64,000 bases of DNA, taken from Armigeres subalbatus (lineage: Eukaryota > Arthropoda > Insecta > Diptera > Culicidae). The notes under the pieces were generated by a model. That model had not been told where the DNA came from, made no database searches, and worked only from the letters and a program-made list of their open reading frames with translations. The translations under genes were made by a program, and so were the position numbers. The DNA is taken from positions 66,321,203-66,385,202 of the forward strand of contig NC_085139.1 of NCBI RefSeq assembly GCF_024139115.2, in the 5' to 3' direction. Below, in pieces: positions 1 through 11,455 of this stretch; position 1 is the stretch's first letter, and each line of letters opens with the position of its first letter.

Positions 1-653
1 TGGTCCACCCGAGCCGAGCTGATGCCACCGCATAGACAAGAACGCATGTCCCTGCCCCCCAAAATGTGTATCGCATCACGGATGGCTTGGTGCGTTAATT
101 TGCATGAAAACAGGCGTTGCGTGCACCCCATTAATCTAACCGCAAAATGCAAACAGCTTCCCGTGGTGGTGCAACTTGCAACCGGTTATTTGTGGATTAT
201 GTGAATAGGATTTGTTTGTAACGTTTAACCTGTTAGGTGCATACAATGAGTCATATCGTCAAGGTACGTTCGTTATCAGATTTTTATTTATCCATTGGAT
301 AATGGTCTGAAATGCTTTCATGGGAAAATCTGGACGCACAGAAAATTATTAAAAGAATCGTTTATAATAGACTAGTTTATAATAGGGAAAATGGATATAT
401 TACGATCCAACGTCTTTGCCTTTGCGAAGAATTTTTCTTCTATTTATAAATAAAACAATCGAACAATTCTTCCGGTCCTCTAAGGAATTCAGGTTCTATA
501 AAATCCGGTTCTAGACTTTGTAGCTCCGTCAGCGACATTGAACTTCTAAGGAATACACAACCTCTATTGATAAGAAAATTATGGAATTTCTTTACTTGTC
601 ATAGGACGAGTTACGTATAATTCCATTTTATTCCACCGCTTGATTGTACCTTT
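1..653. other. No gene recognised
   Basis: AT-rich sequence with only short chance reading frames. No transposon protein motif, TIR or tandem array was seen. It could be host intergenic DNA. Confidence 0.5.
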
Positions 654-753
654 GACAGATGCGTATTTCAACCTCAACAATAAGGCCGTCTTCAGTGTCT
701 CGTACTTGACTCGACTTGGTGTTGAAGTCAAGTCAAGTACGAGACACTGAAGA
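654..753 (+). repeat. Dispersed palindromic repeat, copy 1
   Basis: Begins GACAGATGCGTATTTC and contains two exactly complementary 22-nt arms (690-711 and 731-752, core GTGTCTCGTACTTG) around a 19-nt spacer. Related copies lacking the second arm lie at 31694-31750 (+) and 63013-63080 (-). The unit is a short dispersed repeat of unknown class; the copies share the stretch reading roughly AAGGCCGTCTTCAGTG. Confidence 0.7.
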
Positions 754-767
754 ACTTGGAGCTTGGG

Positions 768-925
768 CCCTTCTTAGCCTAGCGGTAAGATGCACGGCTA
801 CAAAGCAAGACCGTGCTGAGGGTGGCTGGGTTCGATTCCCGGTGCCAGTCTAGACAGCTTTTTGTACTTCCCTTACATCCCTCCCCCTTACATATCCCAC
901 TGGGACTGCGAGGTTCCTAAGCCAA
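768..925 (+). mobile_element. SINE with tRNA-like head
   Basis: A tRNA-like head carries a pol III A box (TAGCCTAGCGG, about 777-787) and a B box (GGTTCGATTCC, about 829-839). The same head occurs at 33163, where it is joined to a different body. tRNA-derived SINEs such as Feilai are well known in Aedes; the exact family was not verified. The tail after about 850 is pyrimidine-rich and unlike the other copies, so this may be a truncated or distinct subfamily. Confidence 0.65.
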
Positions 926-939
926 TCTTAGCCCGAATA

Positions 940-1760
940 ACGAAATCCTGAACGATGCAACCGTACATCGTTGAACATCCCAGCAGGTTCAATGAGCCGA
1001 TAGGATTTCGCTCATTACTTTTGCCAGCTACTACAGGCCTTTGTAATTCTCCAAAAAACCCTCTCTTACTAACGGAAAAAATTACATTTATTTGGCTCCG
1101 TACACGTTATACACGCCTGAGTCTACCAAATAAACGAACTTAAAAAAAACTCCAAAACGTCCTGGAGTTCAGAACATGTGATCTACCCGATCAACCAAAC
1201 CCTGGATGATATATCCGTGCATTGTTAAACATTCCAGCAGATCCATGCAGCCGTAGAGATTTCGTTCATTACATTTATCAGCTACTAAACTGCCGATCTT
1301 CGCATAATTGTCCCCTGTACATAGGAAATCCCAGCAAACATGGGTCAAATATGCGTATGACGGCAGTAAAGGCCTTTGTAATTCTCCAGAACGTCCTGGA
1401 GTTCAGAACATGTGAGCTATCCGATCAGCCAAATCCTGAAAGATGTGTTTGTGCATCGTTGGGTATCCCAGCTATTACAGACTTTTTTGGTTCTCCAAAA
1501 CGTCCTGGATTTCAGAACATGTGATCTGCCGATCAACCAATGATATATACGTGCATCATTAAACATCCCAGCAGTTCCACTAAGCTGGTAGGATTTTACT
1601 CATTTTTTTTCAAGCTACAGTGGACCAACCACGAGTCGATATTCAGATAACCCAGCAGGTTCATTGAGCTTATATGACCTAAAGCATCACTTATACTAGC
1701 CATTGTAAGCCTTTATGGTTCAGTAAAATATCCTGGAAGTCGAATTATTTGATGTAATTG
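940..1760. repeat. Degenerate tandem array, unit about 200 bp
   Basis: Units recur with shared landmarks: GTCCTGGAGTTCAGAACATG near 1160, 1394 and (as a variant) 1509, followed by a CCGATCAACCAA-type block, a GTGCATCGTT-type block and CATCCCAGCAG. Unit length varies from about 115 to 235 bp through internal deletions. The block order also matches the 152-bp array at 15751-16185, so the two arrays look like distant relatives. Confidence 0.7.
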
Positions 1761-1761
1761 G

Positions 1762-1835
1762 CTGATACAAATATTAAATTTATTTTATGTCCGACAGCTC
1801 TTGAAAAGTACGAGGGGGGCTAATAAAAAAAATAA
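1762..1835 (+). repeat. Inverted-repeat arm, left copy
   Basis: The stretch GATACAAATATTAAATTTAT and its surroundings recur in reverse complement at 5390-5456. The two copies face each other across the two head-to-head RTE-like fragments. They may be ends of a larger element or two insertions of one short repeat. Confidence 0.5.
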
Positions 1836-2649
1836 CAAGGAAACGAAAAAAAAGTTCAAAATGCAAATAATCCATGGAAAATTTGAAATTTTAATGGAAA
1901 ATGATAGCAAAGAAACTTTAAAGAATGCAAAGGATATGAATATTTGTACCATATTTATCCAGTAGTGAATTTAGCATAAACTTTATAAAATAAAAAAAAA
2001 ATACTGGAACTTATTTCTTTACAAATTTTTGTCTTTCTTTTTGGAAAAGTGCCGTTGAATCTATAACACCATTTTTTAAGTAATTTTAGAATTAGAGGCT
2101 TTTGTTTAAATCAAGTCTGAAACTCAAACTGTTGAATCAATAAGGGCAATGGTCAGATGTACTTTTGAAATCACAGATGTGTTGTCTGAGCATGGCTGTT
2201 TTATAAATTTCTTGCATAGGTTTGGAATTGCAGGCTTCCCGGACTGTATGGAATACATGTGAAGTCTGAAGCAGAATCGGTGGAGCACGTCATATCAGCC
2301 CATGTTTCTCAAATTATTGGAATGCCATGCTACTTGTTGGTGGCATAGATACAACCTCGGGTCAACCCGTAAAGAGGATGCAATGGACGCTAAACTCACC
2401 CATGCAAGAGTCGTAAGGAAGTCATTTCGACTCATGCACGGCGGTTACTGCCTGGGCGCTTCCAAACCCCAACATGATCTGCGATGTCTTCTCAGGTATC
2501 TAGTTGTAGATTTTCGATTACCTTACTCCATGCAAAGGTACGAAACACTGAAAACAACCTAGATTTTTGAGATCTACAGTTCCACTTGTTTTATGTGTGC
2601 ATTACTCTATTTGATGCTGGGTACCTTGCGTGGACGCGGTGTACACGCA
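1836..2649. other. No gene recognised
   Basis: Low-complexity A-rich sequence to about 2030, then unique-looking DNA. An 86-residue frame at 2302-2562 shows no recognisable motif and is not called. Confidence 0.45.
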
Positions 2650-3795
2650 GCCTGAAAAAAAAACCGGCCATTAGGGGTACATAGGGCCAACGTAAAAGAT
2701 CTCCATCCTTGACTTGGGCCCAAGTCTGATTTCTATCTACTGCGTTCATTCTTCTGTTAGGGTTTCATCGCCAGGAGATCCTAGCTCTGTCTCTGTAAGG
2801 CCACCAGGTCCGAGCTGTAAAACGTAGACATCGGTTGATGAATACTTGCAAATCATGTGATCTCTGCTAATACGCACAAAGTCTCACTGGCCTATAACAT
2901 CGCAGATTTCACGTATTCGAGGTTTGGGGCATTGCCTGGACCGATTGGATCTCCATGTTCTATGTTGATCTTGTGCCGCCACCCGACGTTGGCTGGCTTT
3001 GGTTTTCGACCTTCTTTCCACTGTTTGCCCATCTACCGTGGAGTTGGAGTTGTTCACATCCAATGATTTGGTCTTGTTGACGTTGATGAGTGGGAGCGTA
3101 CGACCAGGTCATTCAGTTTACTCTACATGGTAGAGCGATGTTGCATTGGTAGAGCATTATCATCATCTGGGTCGAGGTCGTTCGATTGTTCTATGGTGGT
3201 GGGCTGGTAGAGTGGCCAATGATTTCCTCGATTACGATGGGCAATAGCAACAGAGATATAATACATCCCCTTGCCTTACGCTAGCGATTCCAGTCTGCAT
3301 TTTGTCTAGATCTTCATGGCTTCTAGGGACGTCCTGCAGTTTTTTTTTGTGTTTCAGATGATTGAAGTCTTTTCCATGGTCAACCAGTAACAAATAGAGG
3401 GACTCTTGAAATCCATTGACCTGCTCCAGAATGACGGAAAGCTTGGCAGTATGGTTCTCACATGTTCATCCGGAATCCTGCCTGCTGTCGTCGGAGACTT
3501 GTCAATCTTTCCCTATATCCGAATTAGAATAAGTCGTTGAAGAATTTGTGCTAAGGTCGAGCAACGTTTCAGCTGATCAGTTAGATCGGTAAGTGACTGA
3601 CATGTCGCGTCTTTCCCTGGCATCCACGGATTTGTCCTTGTTCCAATCAGGCGTCGTGAAATATCGAACAGTAGGCGATGATCGCCGGTTGTTTCGACTT
3701 TCTTCCCATCGTCGGCCGGGGCGTCCAACCGCCTCTCCCGTCTGCAGCCAGCAACTTACTTTTTTAGAACCGCTTTTAGTTGACATCGCGTTTGA
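2650..3795 (-). pseudogene. RTE-like retrotransposon fragment (linker and RT to 3' end)
   Basis: Read on the minus strand, this is a heavily broken copy of the family represented by element E (47489-51203). Recognisable blocks in order are the RDIRLFYDIS-like linker with DQLKR (about 3600-3520), the block before the catalytic RT motif with its VNKTK-like stretch (about 3070), the block after RT (about 2900-2820) and the C-terminal GWRSF-like tail (about 2690). Stops and frameshifts are frequent. The 5' part (EN) is missing. The copy abuts, head to head, another copy of the same family starting about 3808. Confidence 0.72.
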
Positions 3796-3807
3796 CTATC
3801 ATCGTCT

Positions 3808-5215
3808 AATTCGCGAGATCCGGCAACGCATTGCTCGATTTCAGCGGCGGGAGGAGATGCTCGGGTAACGAATCAACATCGACCAGCTAGATAATACACC
3901 TGTGAATAGATCGTTCGTTGAAGCACTTGAATCTCGGGTAGTGGATGTTCTGGAAGGGGGCGGCGAAGAATGCTTTATCGAAACCTACGAGAACAACTTT
4001 GGTGAACTGCGCACCCAGCGAAAAGAATGGATTACAGAAATTATTACTATTACCCGTCGGAAGATTGGGGAGCGTAGAAAAGCATAGGCTGAGGAACGAG
4101 AAAAATCAGAGGAGAAAAGTAAAAATCCCTCAACGATTTGTATCTATGTAAGTGGGAGTCGGACGCTGCTGCAGACAGGAAAGGCGGGCATGGGTCGACT
4201 TCCCTACCGATGAAGGATGGCTGCTGCAACTGGATGTTATTGCTTAAATTACTCACTGACTTAGACAGCTGAAAAGTTGGTTCGGGCAGTTTGAACAGCT
4301 TCTTAAAGTCCTAGTTTTCTTTAAAAAGCAGCCATCCGAGGCATAAAATCTAAAGGAACCCCCAAGGTCGATCGGCTGTTGGCGGAGGTGTTCAGGGCTG
4401 ATCCTATGCTGCCTGTGTGAATGTTGTAGCAACTATGATGCAATATTTTGCCCCGCTCCGAATCAGTATGGAGCAGATAAACAAGTTGGAATTGGTCTAA
4501 GGATGCAAGGGATTTTTAGATAGGATCGGAAGTTTGTCAGACCCCATTTGGATAGTCGCTGATGTGAGGCAAGGATGCATTCCATCACCACTGTTACTTC
4601 TCAATCTATGAGATCTTGGTGGGTTCGATTGACCGTGTACCATACCTTAATCGACTCTAATTTGACTAATGAACACGAAATACTATATTAGTGCTGTGAT
4701 TCTCTTTTGTGGTAAGTGGACTCAACGAGCTGACCGTATGCTTCTTTGTGGCGGGTCAGGTAGTCAGGTCAGGTAGCGAGCAGGTAGTTGAGTGTCAAAC
4801 TGGAACAGCTCCTCAAACTTTTCAGTAGTCGGACGATAGTAGGATTTCAATATCTTTACTATTTGATATCATCAGATGTCGAAATTGGGATCGACATGGA
4901 AGCACGAGTCAGAAAGGCTGGCTACCTTTGCGAGTTTTCGAAATATTTTGAGATTCAACCGGATTCATCCACCCACCCAAATTCGAATGTACTACTTTAA
5001 CGTGAAACGTGTTGTATATAGGCAAAGATAACGCAGATGATGTCTTAAATTCATAATTCTGACGACCTTACCGCTGGATATTGGACACATTAAAGCCATC
5101 AAATACCAATAAAAAAGATGGTTACGAACGTGGATGGAAATGGGTCGGCCACATATTGCAAAGGAGCTTAGACGGAATCTGTGAGCAAGAGTCCCCTTAA
5201 TATTCGTGACCTGAT
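3808..5215 (+). pseudogene. RTE-like retrotransposon fragment, plus-strand copy
   Basis: A second decayed copy of the element E family, in the opposite orientation to its neighbour. Matching blocks include RSFVEALESRVVDVLEGG with NNFGELRTQRK (3908-4045), a DQLKSW-type block (about 4255), a motif corresponding to GVDRISAEMLKADPM (about 4370-4410), GVRQGCIPSPLL in the RT core (about 4563-4605) and the WVGHILQRS C-terminal block (about 5140). Internal deletions remove most of the EN and parts of the RT. It cannot encode a working protein. Confidence 0.72.
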
Positions 5216-5389
5216 AGGACATAGAATATTTATGCCAATAGAGATATATGCTCGTATTATTATTAAAATACTCTTGGCGACAAATTTATGAACTATAAAT
5301 GATATATTTCACACCAAGATACAAACAGTGATGCAAAATGATCAAAATTTAAAAAAAATTAAAACCCCATAAAAAATTTTTGTTTTTCG

Positions 5390-5456
5390 CCCCCTCATTA
5401 TTTTTGGAAAGCTGAAGGGCGGGTGACATAAAATAAACTTAATATTTGTATCGGCC
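5390..5456 (-). repeat. Inverted-repeat arm, right copy
   Basis: Reverse complement of the 1762-1835 repeat, with the same GATACAAATATTAA core. From here to 5756 no gene or other repeat was recognised. Confidence 0.5.
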
Positions 5457-5969
5457 TTATCCAAGTCCGTGAACACAGCTGTTCTACGTCCCAACAAAAA
5501 AAACTACACAGCCACATTCGAATGGACATTGCTCGACACAAACCTTTCCTTAGTTATTGTGTACCTGGTATCTTAGCTCGAGATTATTTTGGAGAACCTT
5601 GAACATCTTATGTTCGTGGAAATTAGGATCATATGCTTTTTGATTTGGATTGGGTACATAAATGAGGAGATTGTAGATGTCATGGTAGATTGTTCTGGTA
5701 GATACTATGAAATGAACTCCAGAACGATTTGGAGTATCATGAACTCCTCGTTTTAATGGATTTGGGAGCAGCAGGGACTATGTCCAAGGGCTTGACGATC
5801 CCTCCCCAGGCCATCTGCGAGTTGTGGCCCTCCGACGAGACAGAAGGTTTGCGCAGGCCCAATAAGCCGCCAGGAAAACCAATAATTACGAACAGTATAA
5901 GATATACTTACTACATACTTGTTGGGCTACAGCTCTTCGATGAACCTATGCCGAATGGAGTATCCTTCT

Positions 5970-7438
5970 CCACTAGACTCGATCCTGGGCCAATCGCTTC
6001 CAGTCGCCTTGAACATGGAGCGCCCTTAGGTCCTCTTCAACTGCAAAAAGCCATCGTGTACGGAGCTTTCCACGAAGCCTGCGGCCTCTTCCGGGTTCTC
6101 TACTAAATATTATCTTCGCTTGACGTTCTTCCGGCATACGAACAACGTGACCAGCCCACCGTAGTCTGCCGTGTTGTATAAGCTTAATAATATCCAGCCC
6201 TTTATACACCTGGTACAATTCGTGATTCATGCGACGCCGCCAGATACCGTTCTCCTGTTTACTGCCGAGTATTGTCCGCAGCACCTTACGCTCAAACACT
6301 CCGAGAGCTCTCCGATCAGCCTCCTTTAACGTCCATGTCTCATGGCCGTATAAAGCCACCGGAAGAATTAGAGTAGTATGCAGCGCGAGTTTTGTTTTCG
6401 TTTTCAGACTACGGGACTTAAACTGGTTACGAAGTCCGTAATAAGCCCTATTTGCAACTGCAATACGCCTTTTCACCTCGCAGGAAATATCATTATCGCA
6501 CATCACTAATGTTCCAAGATACACAAATTGTTCCACCATTTCAAATTTTTCATCATCCAGCACCATTTCGCTACCACCACCACTAATGAACCCACGTTGA
6601 TTGCCAGCGACCATGTACTTCGTTTTGCTGGTATTGATCGTGAGTCCAATCCTCGCTGTCTCCCTCTTAAAAGGCAAAAAAGCCTCTTCCACGGCACGGC
6701 GATCAAATCCGATAATATCGATATCGTCCGCAAATCCCAGGAGCCTATGCGATTTTGTGATAATGGTACCGCTTCTTTGCACACCAACTCTCCTAATCGC
6801 TCCCTCGAGCGCTGTATTGAACAGTAGATTCGAGAGTGCATCACCCTGCTTTAATCCATCTCAGGTAACAAATGACGTCGATAATTCATTCGCAACCCTT
6901 ACACTTGATTTCGATCCGTCCAACGTTATACGAATCAGCCGTATCAGTTTCGCCGGAAAACCATGTTCAAGCATAATTTGCCATAATTCATTCCGTTTCA
7001 CTGAATCGTACGTCGCCTTGAAATCAATAAACAGATGATGTGTCTGCAAGTTGTACTCCCGGAATTTATCAAGGATTTGTCTCAGGGTGAACATTTGATC
7101 CGTCGTTGATCGGCCCTCACAAAAACCTGCTTGGTATTTGCCGACGAAGGACTCTTCAAGCGGTCTCAATCTGTTGAACAGAATACGGGACATAATTTTG
7201 TACGCCGAATTAAGGAGGGTTATTCTTCGGTAATTGGCGCACTCCAGTCTGTGCCCTTTCTTAAAGAAAGCCAGCCAGCTAGCAGGCATTTCCTCGTTTT
7301 CCCATATTTTCGACATAATATGGTGCAGACCTTCATAAAGCTGCTCACTGCCATGTTTGAGAAGTTCAGCCGGGAGCTGGTCCTTCCCCGCAGCCTTATT
7401 GTTTGTCAGCTCTTTGACAGCTTTTTTAACCTCATCTA
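5970..7438 (-). pseudogene. Element A: reverse transcriptase domain
   Basis: RT motifs appear in order: NYRRITLLNSAYKIMSRIL, YQAGFCEGRSTTDQ, HHLFIDFKATYDSV, LKQGDALSNLLFN and GFADDIDI (catalytic Asp-Asp near 6730), then LGVFERKVLRTI and GRLRWAGHVVRM in the C-terminal region typical of RTE. One in-frame TGA at 6858-6860 sits just before the LKQGD motif (an Arg codon in relatives, consistent with CGA to TGA). Otherwise the frame is continuous from 7316 to 5973, so this is a fairly young copy. Confidence 0.85.
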
Positions 7439-7878
7439 CACACCAAAAAATTATGAATATTACAGGTGATGTATTTCAATAAAATGACACAAAATCACAT
7501 GACATAAACAGAATCGTATATTTTTCAATGTCAGATGATTTAAAATTACATGCCACGGAACCTAAACTCAGCACCCGTTGCAACGCACCTAATGCACAAG
7601 CAGTCAATGACTTGATGCAGTGAAATACTTGTTCAGTGCAAATCGTGGAACCAGTTTTACTTCGATCATCCCTCTTACATGAAACAGAGATAGCTGAGTG
7701 CTAGCGTGCTGGGCTCTCACTCAGCGGACTTATGTTCGATTCTCGTTCTGATCAATTAATTTTTTTGTCAATAAAGCTGTGATGTAAAATTAAAGTGCCA
7801 CCTAATTTTACGTCAAAAATGACGCTCGTATATGTCGGTGTCACAGCACCTAAAATTACATGATTATTTTTAGGTGTG
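7439..7878. mobile_element. 440-bp MITE with internal pol III-like unit, copy 1
   Basis: Short TIRs CACACCAAAAAAT and CACACCTAAAAAT are flanked by TA on both sides. Removing the element and one TA rejoins the element A frame as VESATLDEVKKAVK, which confirms the boundaries. The interior has an A-box-like TAGCTGAGTGCT (7691-7702), a B-box-like GTTCGATTCTC (7734-7744) and a run of seven T at 7760-7766 that could terminate pol III. No transposase is present. An identical 440-bp copy is at 30346-30785. Confidence 0.88.
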
Positions 7879-8949
7879 TAGTGTAGCTGACTCCACAGCT
7901 TGTCGATCGTCGCTAATATTTATTCTGTTCGCCGATGCACCGTCACTTCCTCCATTCAACAAAGTCTCAAAGTGTTGCTTCCACCTGGCAGCCACTTCCG
8001 TTTTATCTGTCAGCAAATTCCCTTGTTGGTCGTTGCACATGACGGGAGATGGCGCTGTCTTTCTCCGCACGCCATTGACAGACTCATAAAACCTCCGCAT
8101 ATCGTTCTGCTCCATTTTTTCCTGCGCCTCACTAATAACTTATTCTTCGTTATCTTTTTCTTACTGCGGTGGGTTCGTTTTTCGGCTGCTCTTGCTTCCT
8201 TGTACCGATCTCTATTCGATCGGGTACCCGACACCAACATCCGGCTTCTGGCAATTTTCCTCTCGTCTGTCACTCTCTAACACTCCACATCGAACCAACC
8301 CGTCATGGTTCTGCTCTGTGCAGTGCCTACCACTTCTCGTGCTGTTGTGCTCACCGCTCCATGGATCGACTCCCATAGATCGTTGATGTTGTCGCTAACG
8401 TTGATTGCACTTATCCGTTCGTCGAGTTTCTGGCGGTACTCAGCCGATAACCCTTCCGCCAACAATCGCTGGATATTGCAACGCATCGTTCGCTCTGATC
8501 TTTCGTTCGATACAGTTGATAACCGTGATCGAATTTTACTGACAACGAGGTGCTGATCAGAGTCAATGTTCGGACCTCTGAATGTCCGCACATCGATAAC
8601 ATCCGAGAAATGGCGCCCATCCACCAGAACATGGTCTATCTGATTGCAAGTTTCACCATTTGGGTGTCTCCAGGTGTGCTTTCGTATATTCTTTCGTGCA
8701 AAGTAGGTGCTACTGATGGCCATCCCTCTGACGGCAGCAAAATTTACTAGCCGTAGGCCGTTGTCACTGGTGGCAGAGTGAAGGCTCTCCCTACCAATTA
8801 TGGGACGGACAAAGTCCTCTGTACCGACCTGAGCGTTAGCGTCTCCGACAACAATTTTCATGTCGTGCTTTGGGCACTCTCCATAGGCTTTATCAAGACA
8901 TTCATAAAACGTGTCCTTCACGTCGTTGGATTTATCGTTTGTCGGTGAT
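7879..8949 (-). pseudogene. Element A: EN C-terminal part and linker
   Basis: The frame holds the catalytic GDANAQVG loop (about 8830), a QIDHVLVDGR block and an NIDSDQHLVV block (the usual SDH is read as SDQ, a changed catalytic-site residue). An in-frame TAG at about 8274 interrupts DVEC-RVTDER without changing frame. A frameshift follows near 8120 before the MRRFYESVNG linker block. The EN would nick target DNA and the linker leads into RT. The N-terminal third of EN, with the first catalytic Asn and Glu, is missing because of 5' truncation. Confidence 0.8.
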
Positions 8950-8956
8950 AGATATA

Positions 8957-9668
8957 ATACTCGATATAATCGGCAAAGACCTAGGCGACGAATAAAGGAT
9001 CACGGTTGGATGCTTGGAACATGGAATTGCAAGTCGCTAGGTTTCGCAGGTTGCGACAGGATGATTTACGATGAATTACATCCCCGCAACTTCGACGTCG
9101 TGGCGTTGCAGGAGATTTGCTGGACAGGACAGAAAGTGTGGAAAAGCGGGCATCGAGCGGCTACCTTCTACCAAAGCTGTGGCACCACCATCGAGCTGGG
9201 AACCGGTTTCATAGTACTGAGTAAGATGCGCCAACGTGTGATTGGGTGGCAACCAATCAACGCAAGGATGTGCAAGCTGAGGATAAAAGACCGTTTCTTC
9301 AACTATAGCATCATCAACGTGCACTGCCCACACGAAGGGAGACCCGACGACGAGAAAGAAGCGTTCTACGTACAGCTGGAGCAGTCTTACGATGGATGCC
9401 CACTGCGGGACGTCAAAATCGTCATCGGCGACATGAACGCACAGATAGGAAGGGAGGAAATGTATAGACCGGTCATCGGACCGAAAAGTCTGCACACGTT
9501 GAATGACAACGGTCAACGATACATAAACTTCGCAGCCTCCCGCGGAATGGCAGTCCGAAGCACCTTCTTTCCCCGCAAAAATATCCACAAGGCCATATGG
9601 AGATCACCTAACCAAGAAACGGAAAACCAAGTCGACCACGTTCTAATCGACGGTAAATTCTTCCCCCC
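8957..9668 (+). pseudogene. Element B: endonuclease domain
   Basis: Apurinic-type EN of an RTE element. Motifs: LGTWNCKSLGF (catalytic Asn), VALQEICWTGQ (catalytic Glu), SIINVHCPHEG, VIGDMNAQIGR (catalytic Asp and Asn) and QVDHVLIDGKF. The C-terminal SDH motif is missing because of the deletion that joins KFF to the YRANNARKFYEK linker out of frame. Relatives show no clear AUG upstream of the EN, and here the first Met near the EN is in GWMLGTWN. Confidence 0.85.
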
Positions 9669-11443
9669 TGTACCGCGCTAATAACGCACGAAAGTTCTAT
9701 GAGAAGTTGAACCGTTCACGTAAGGGCCACGTGCCACAGCCCGATATGTGTAAGGACATAAACGGGAACCTTCTTACGAACGAGCGTGAGGTGATCCAAA
9801 GGTGGCGGCAGCACTACGAAGAGCACCTGAATGGCGATATGGCAGACAACGGTGGCGGTATGGTAATGAACCTAGGAGCACGCGCGCAGGATATGCGACT
9901 TCCGGCTCCGAATCTCCAGGAAATCCAGGAGGAGATCGGCCGGCTGAAAAACAACAAAGCCCCTGGAGTTGACCAACTACCAGGAGAGCTGTTTAAACAC
10001 GGTGGTGAAGCACTGGCTAGAGCGCTGCACTGGGTGATTACCAAGATTTGGGAGGATGAGGTTCTGCCGCAGGAGTGGATGGAAGGTGTCGTGTGTCCCA
10101 TCTACAAAAAGGGCGATAAGCTGGATTGTAGCAACTACCGCGCAATCACATTGCTGAACGCCGCCTACAAGGTACTCTCCCAAATTTTATGCCGTCGACT
10201 AGCACCAATTGCAAGAGAGCTCGTGGGGCAGTACCAGGCGGGATTTATGGGTTAACGCTCTACCACAGACCAGGTGTTCGCCATACGTCAGGTATTGCAG
10301 AAATGCCGCGAATACAACGTGCCCACACATCATCTATTTATCGACTTCAAAGCCGCATATGATACAATCGATCGGGACCAGCTATGGCAGTTAATGCACG
10401 AAAACGGATTTCCGAATAAACTGATACGGTTGATCAAGGCGACGATGGATCGGGTGATGTGCGTAGTTCGAGTTTCAGGGGCATTCTCGAGTCCCTTCGA
10501 AACCCGTAGAGGGTTACGGCAAGGTGATGGTCTTTCGTGTCTGCTATTCAACATCGCTTTGGAGGGAGTAATACGAAGGGCAGGGATTGACACGAGTGGT
10601 GCGATTTTCACGAAGTCCGTCCAGTTATTTGGTTTCGCCGACGACATTGATATCATGGCACGTAACTTTGAGAGGATGGAGGAAGCCTACAACAGACTGA
10701 AAAGCGAAGCTAAACGGATTGGATTAGTCATCAACACGTCGAAGACGAAGTACATGATAGGAAGAGGCTCAAGAGAGGTCAATGTGAGCCACCCACCACG
10801 AGTTTCTATCGGTGGTGACGAAATCGAGGTGGTTGAAGAATTCGTGTACTTGGGCTCACTGGTGACCGCCGATAACGATACCAGCAGAGAAATTCGGAGA
10901 CACATAGTGGCTGGAAATCGTACGTACTTCGGACTCCGCAAGACGCTCCGATCGAATAGAGTTCGCCGCCGTACCAAACTGACCAACTACAAAACGCTTA
11001 TAAGACCGGTAGTTCTCTACGGACACGAGACCTGGACGATGCTCGTGGAGGACCAACGCGCACTGGGAGTTTTCGAAAGGAAAGTGTTGCGTACCATCTA
11101 TGGTGGGTTGCAGATGGCGGACGGTACGTGGAGGAGGCGAATGAAACACGAGTTGCATCAGCTGTTGGGAGAACCATCCATCGTTCACACCGCGAAAATC
11201 GGAAGACTGCGGTGGGCCGGGCACGTAGCCAGAATGTCGGACAGTAATCCGGTGAAAATGGTTCTCGACAACGATCCGACGGGAACAAGAAGGCGAGGTG
11301 CACAGCGGGCAAGGTGGATCGATCAGGTGGAAGACGACTTGCGGACCCTCCGCAGACTGCGCGGTTGGCGAAGTGCAGCCATGAACCGAGCTGAATGGAG
11401 AAGTCTTTTATGTGCAGCACAGGCCACTCCGGCCTTAGTCTGA
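9669..11443 (+). pseudogene. Element B: linker, reverse transcriptase and C-terminal region
   Basis: The linker (ARKFYEKLNRSRKGHVPQPD) is followed by RT motifs NYRAITLLNAAYKVLSQIL, HHLFIDFKAAYDTI, LRQGDGLSCLLFNIALEG, GFADDIDIMA and VVEEFVYLGSLVT, then the VLRTIYGG and GRLRWAGHVARM C-terminal blocks. The only break after the deletion is a TAA at 10253-10255, where element C has GAA (Glu) in FMGERSTTDQ. This is one G-to-T change. Confidence 0.88.
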
Positions 11444-11455
11444 TGATAAATAAAG

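Larger units (their letters stand above)
5907..8949 (-). mobile_element. RTE-clade non-LTR retrotransposon A, 5'-truncated
   Basis: Minus-strand element inserted in B between duplicated AGATATA copies at 5900-5906 and 8950-8956. The 5' end is truncated inside the EN domain, shortly before the VKDTFYECLDKAYGECP block. The 3' end lies about 65 bp after the coding stop. It is a different family from B: it has FCEGRSTTDQMFT and FADDIDIIGF where B has FMG, RSTTDQVFA and FADDIDIMAR. A 440-bp MITE (7439-7878) interrupts it. Confidence 0.85.
5760..11455 (+). mobile_element. RTE-clade non-LTR retrotransposon B, split by element A
   Basis: The 5' piece (5760-5906) matches the 5' UTR and N-terminal region of element C (55815-59121). 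The match resumes at 8950 and runs to the 3' end near 11455, where the sequence ends in a GATAAATAAA-like tail. The gap is filled by element A with a 7-bp duplication, AGATATA. Compared with C, B lacks about 170 bp of 5' UTR (junction near 5828) and about 0.55 kb between EN and RT (junction near 9668). Apart from the nonsense codon at 10253-10255, the RT part is unbroken. RTE elements have one EN-RT frame and short 3' tails, as seen here. JAM1 is the classical Aedes RTE; whether B belongs to that family was not checked. Confidence 0.85.

Noticed and set aside
768..850. Functional tRNA gene
   Set aside because: A and B boxes are present, but there is no pairing acceptor stem, and the same head occurs in front of a SINE body at 33163.
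2650..5215. Twin-priming 5' inversion of one insertion
   Set aside because: The two fragments overlap in the parent element and both reach toward its 3' end, which twin priming does not produce.
5729..6106. 125-residue plus-strand protein
   Set aside because: It runs from the B 5' UTR across the A insertion junction into antisense A sequence; it is a chance frame.
7680..7767. tRNA gene inside the 440-bp MITE
   Set aside because: The anticodon loop is 8 nt, and the T and acceptor stems do not pair; it is described as a tRNA-like pol III unit instead.
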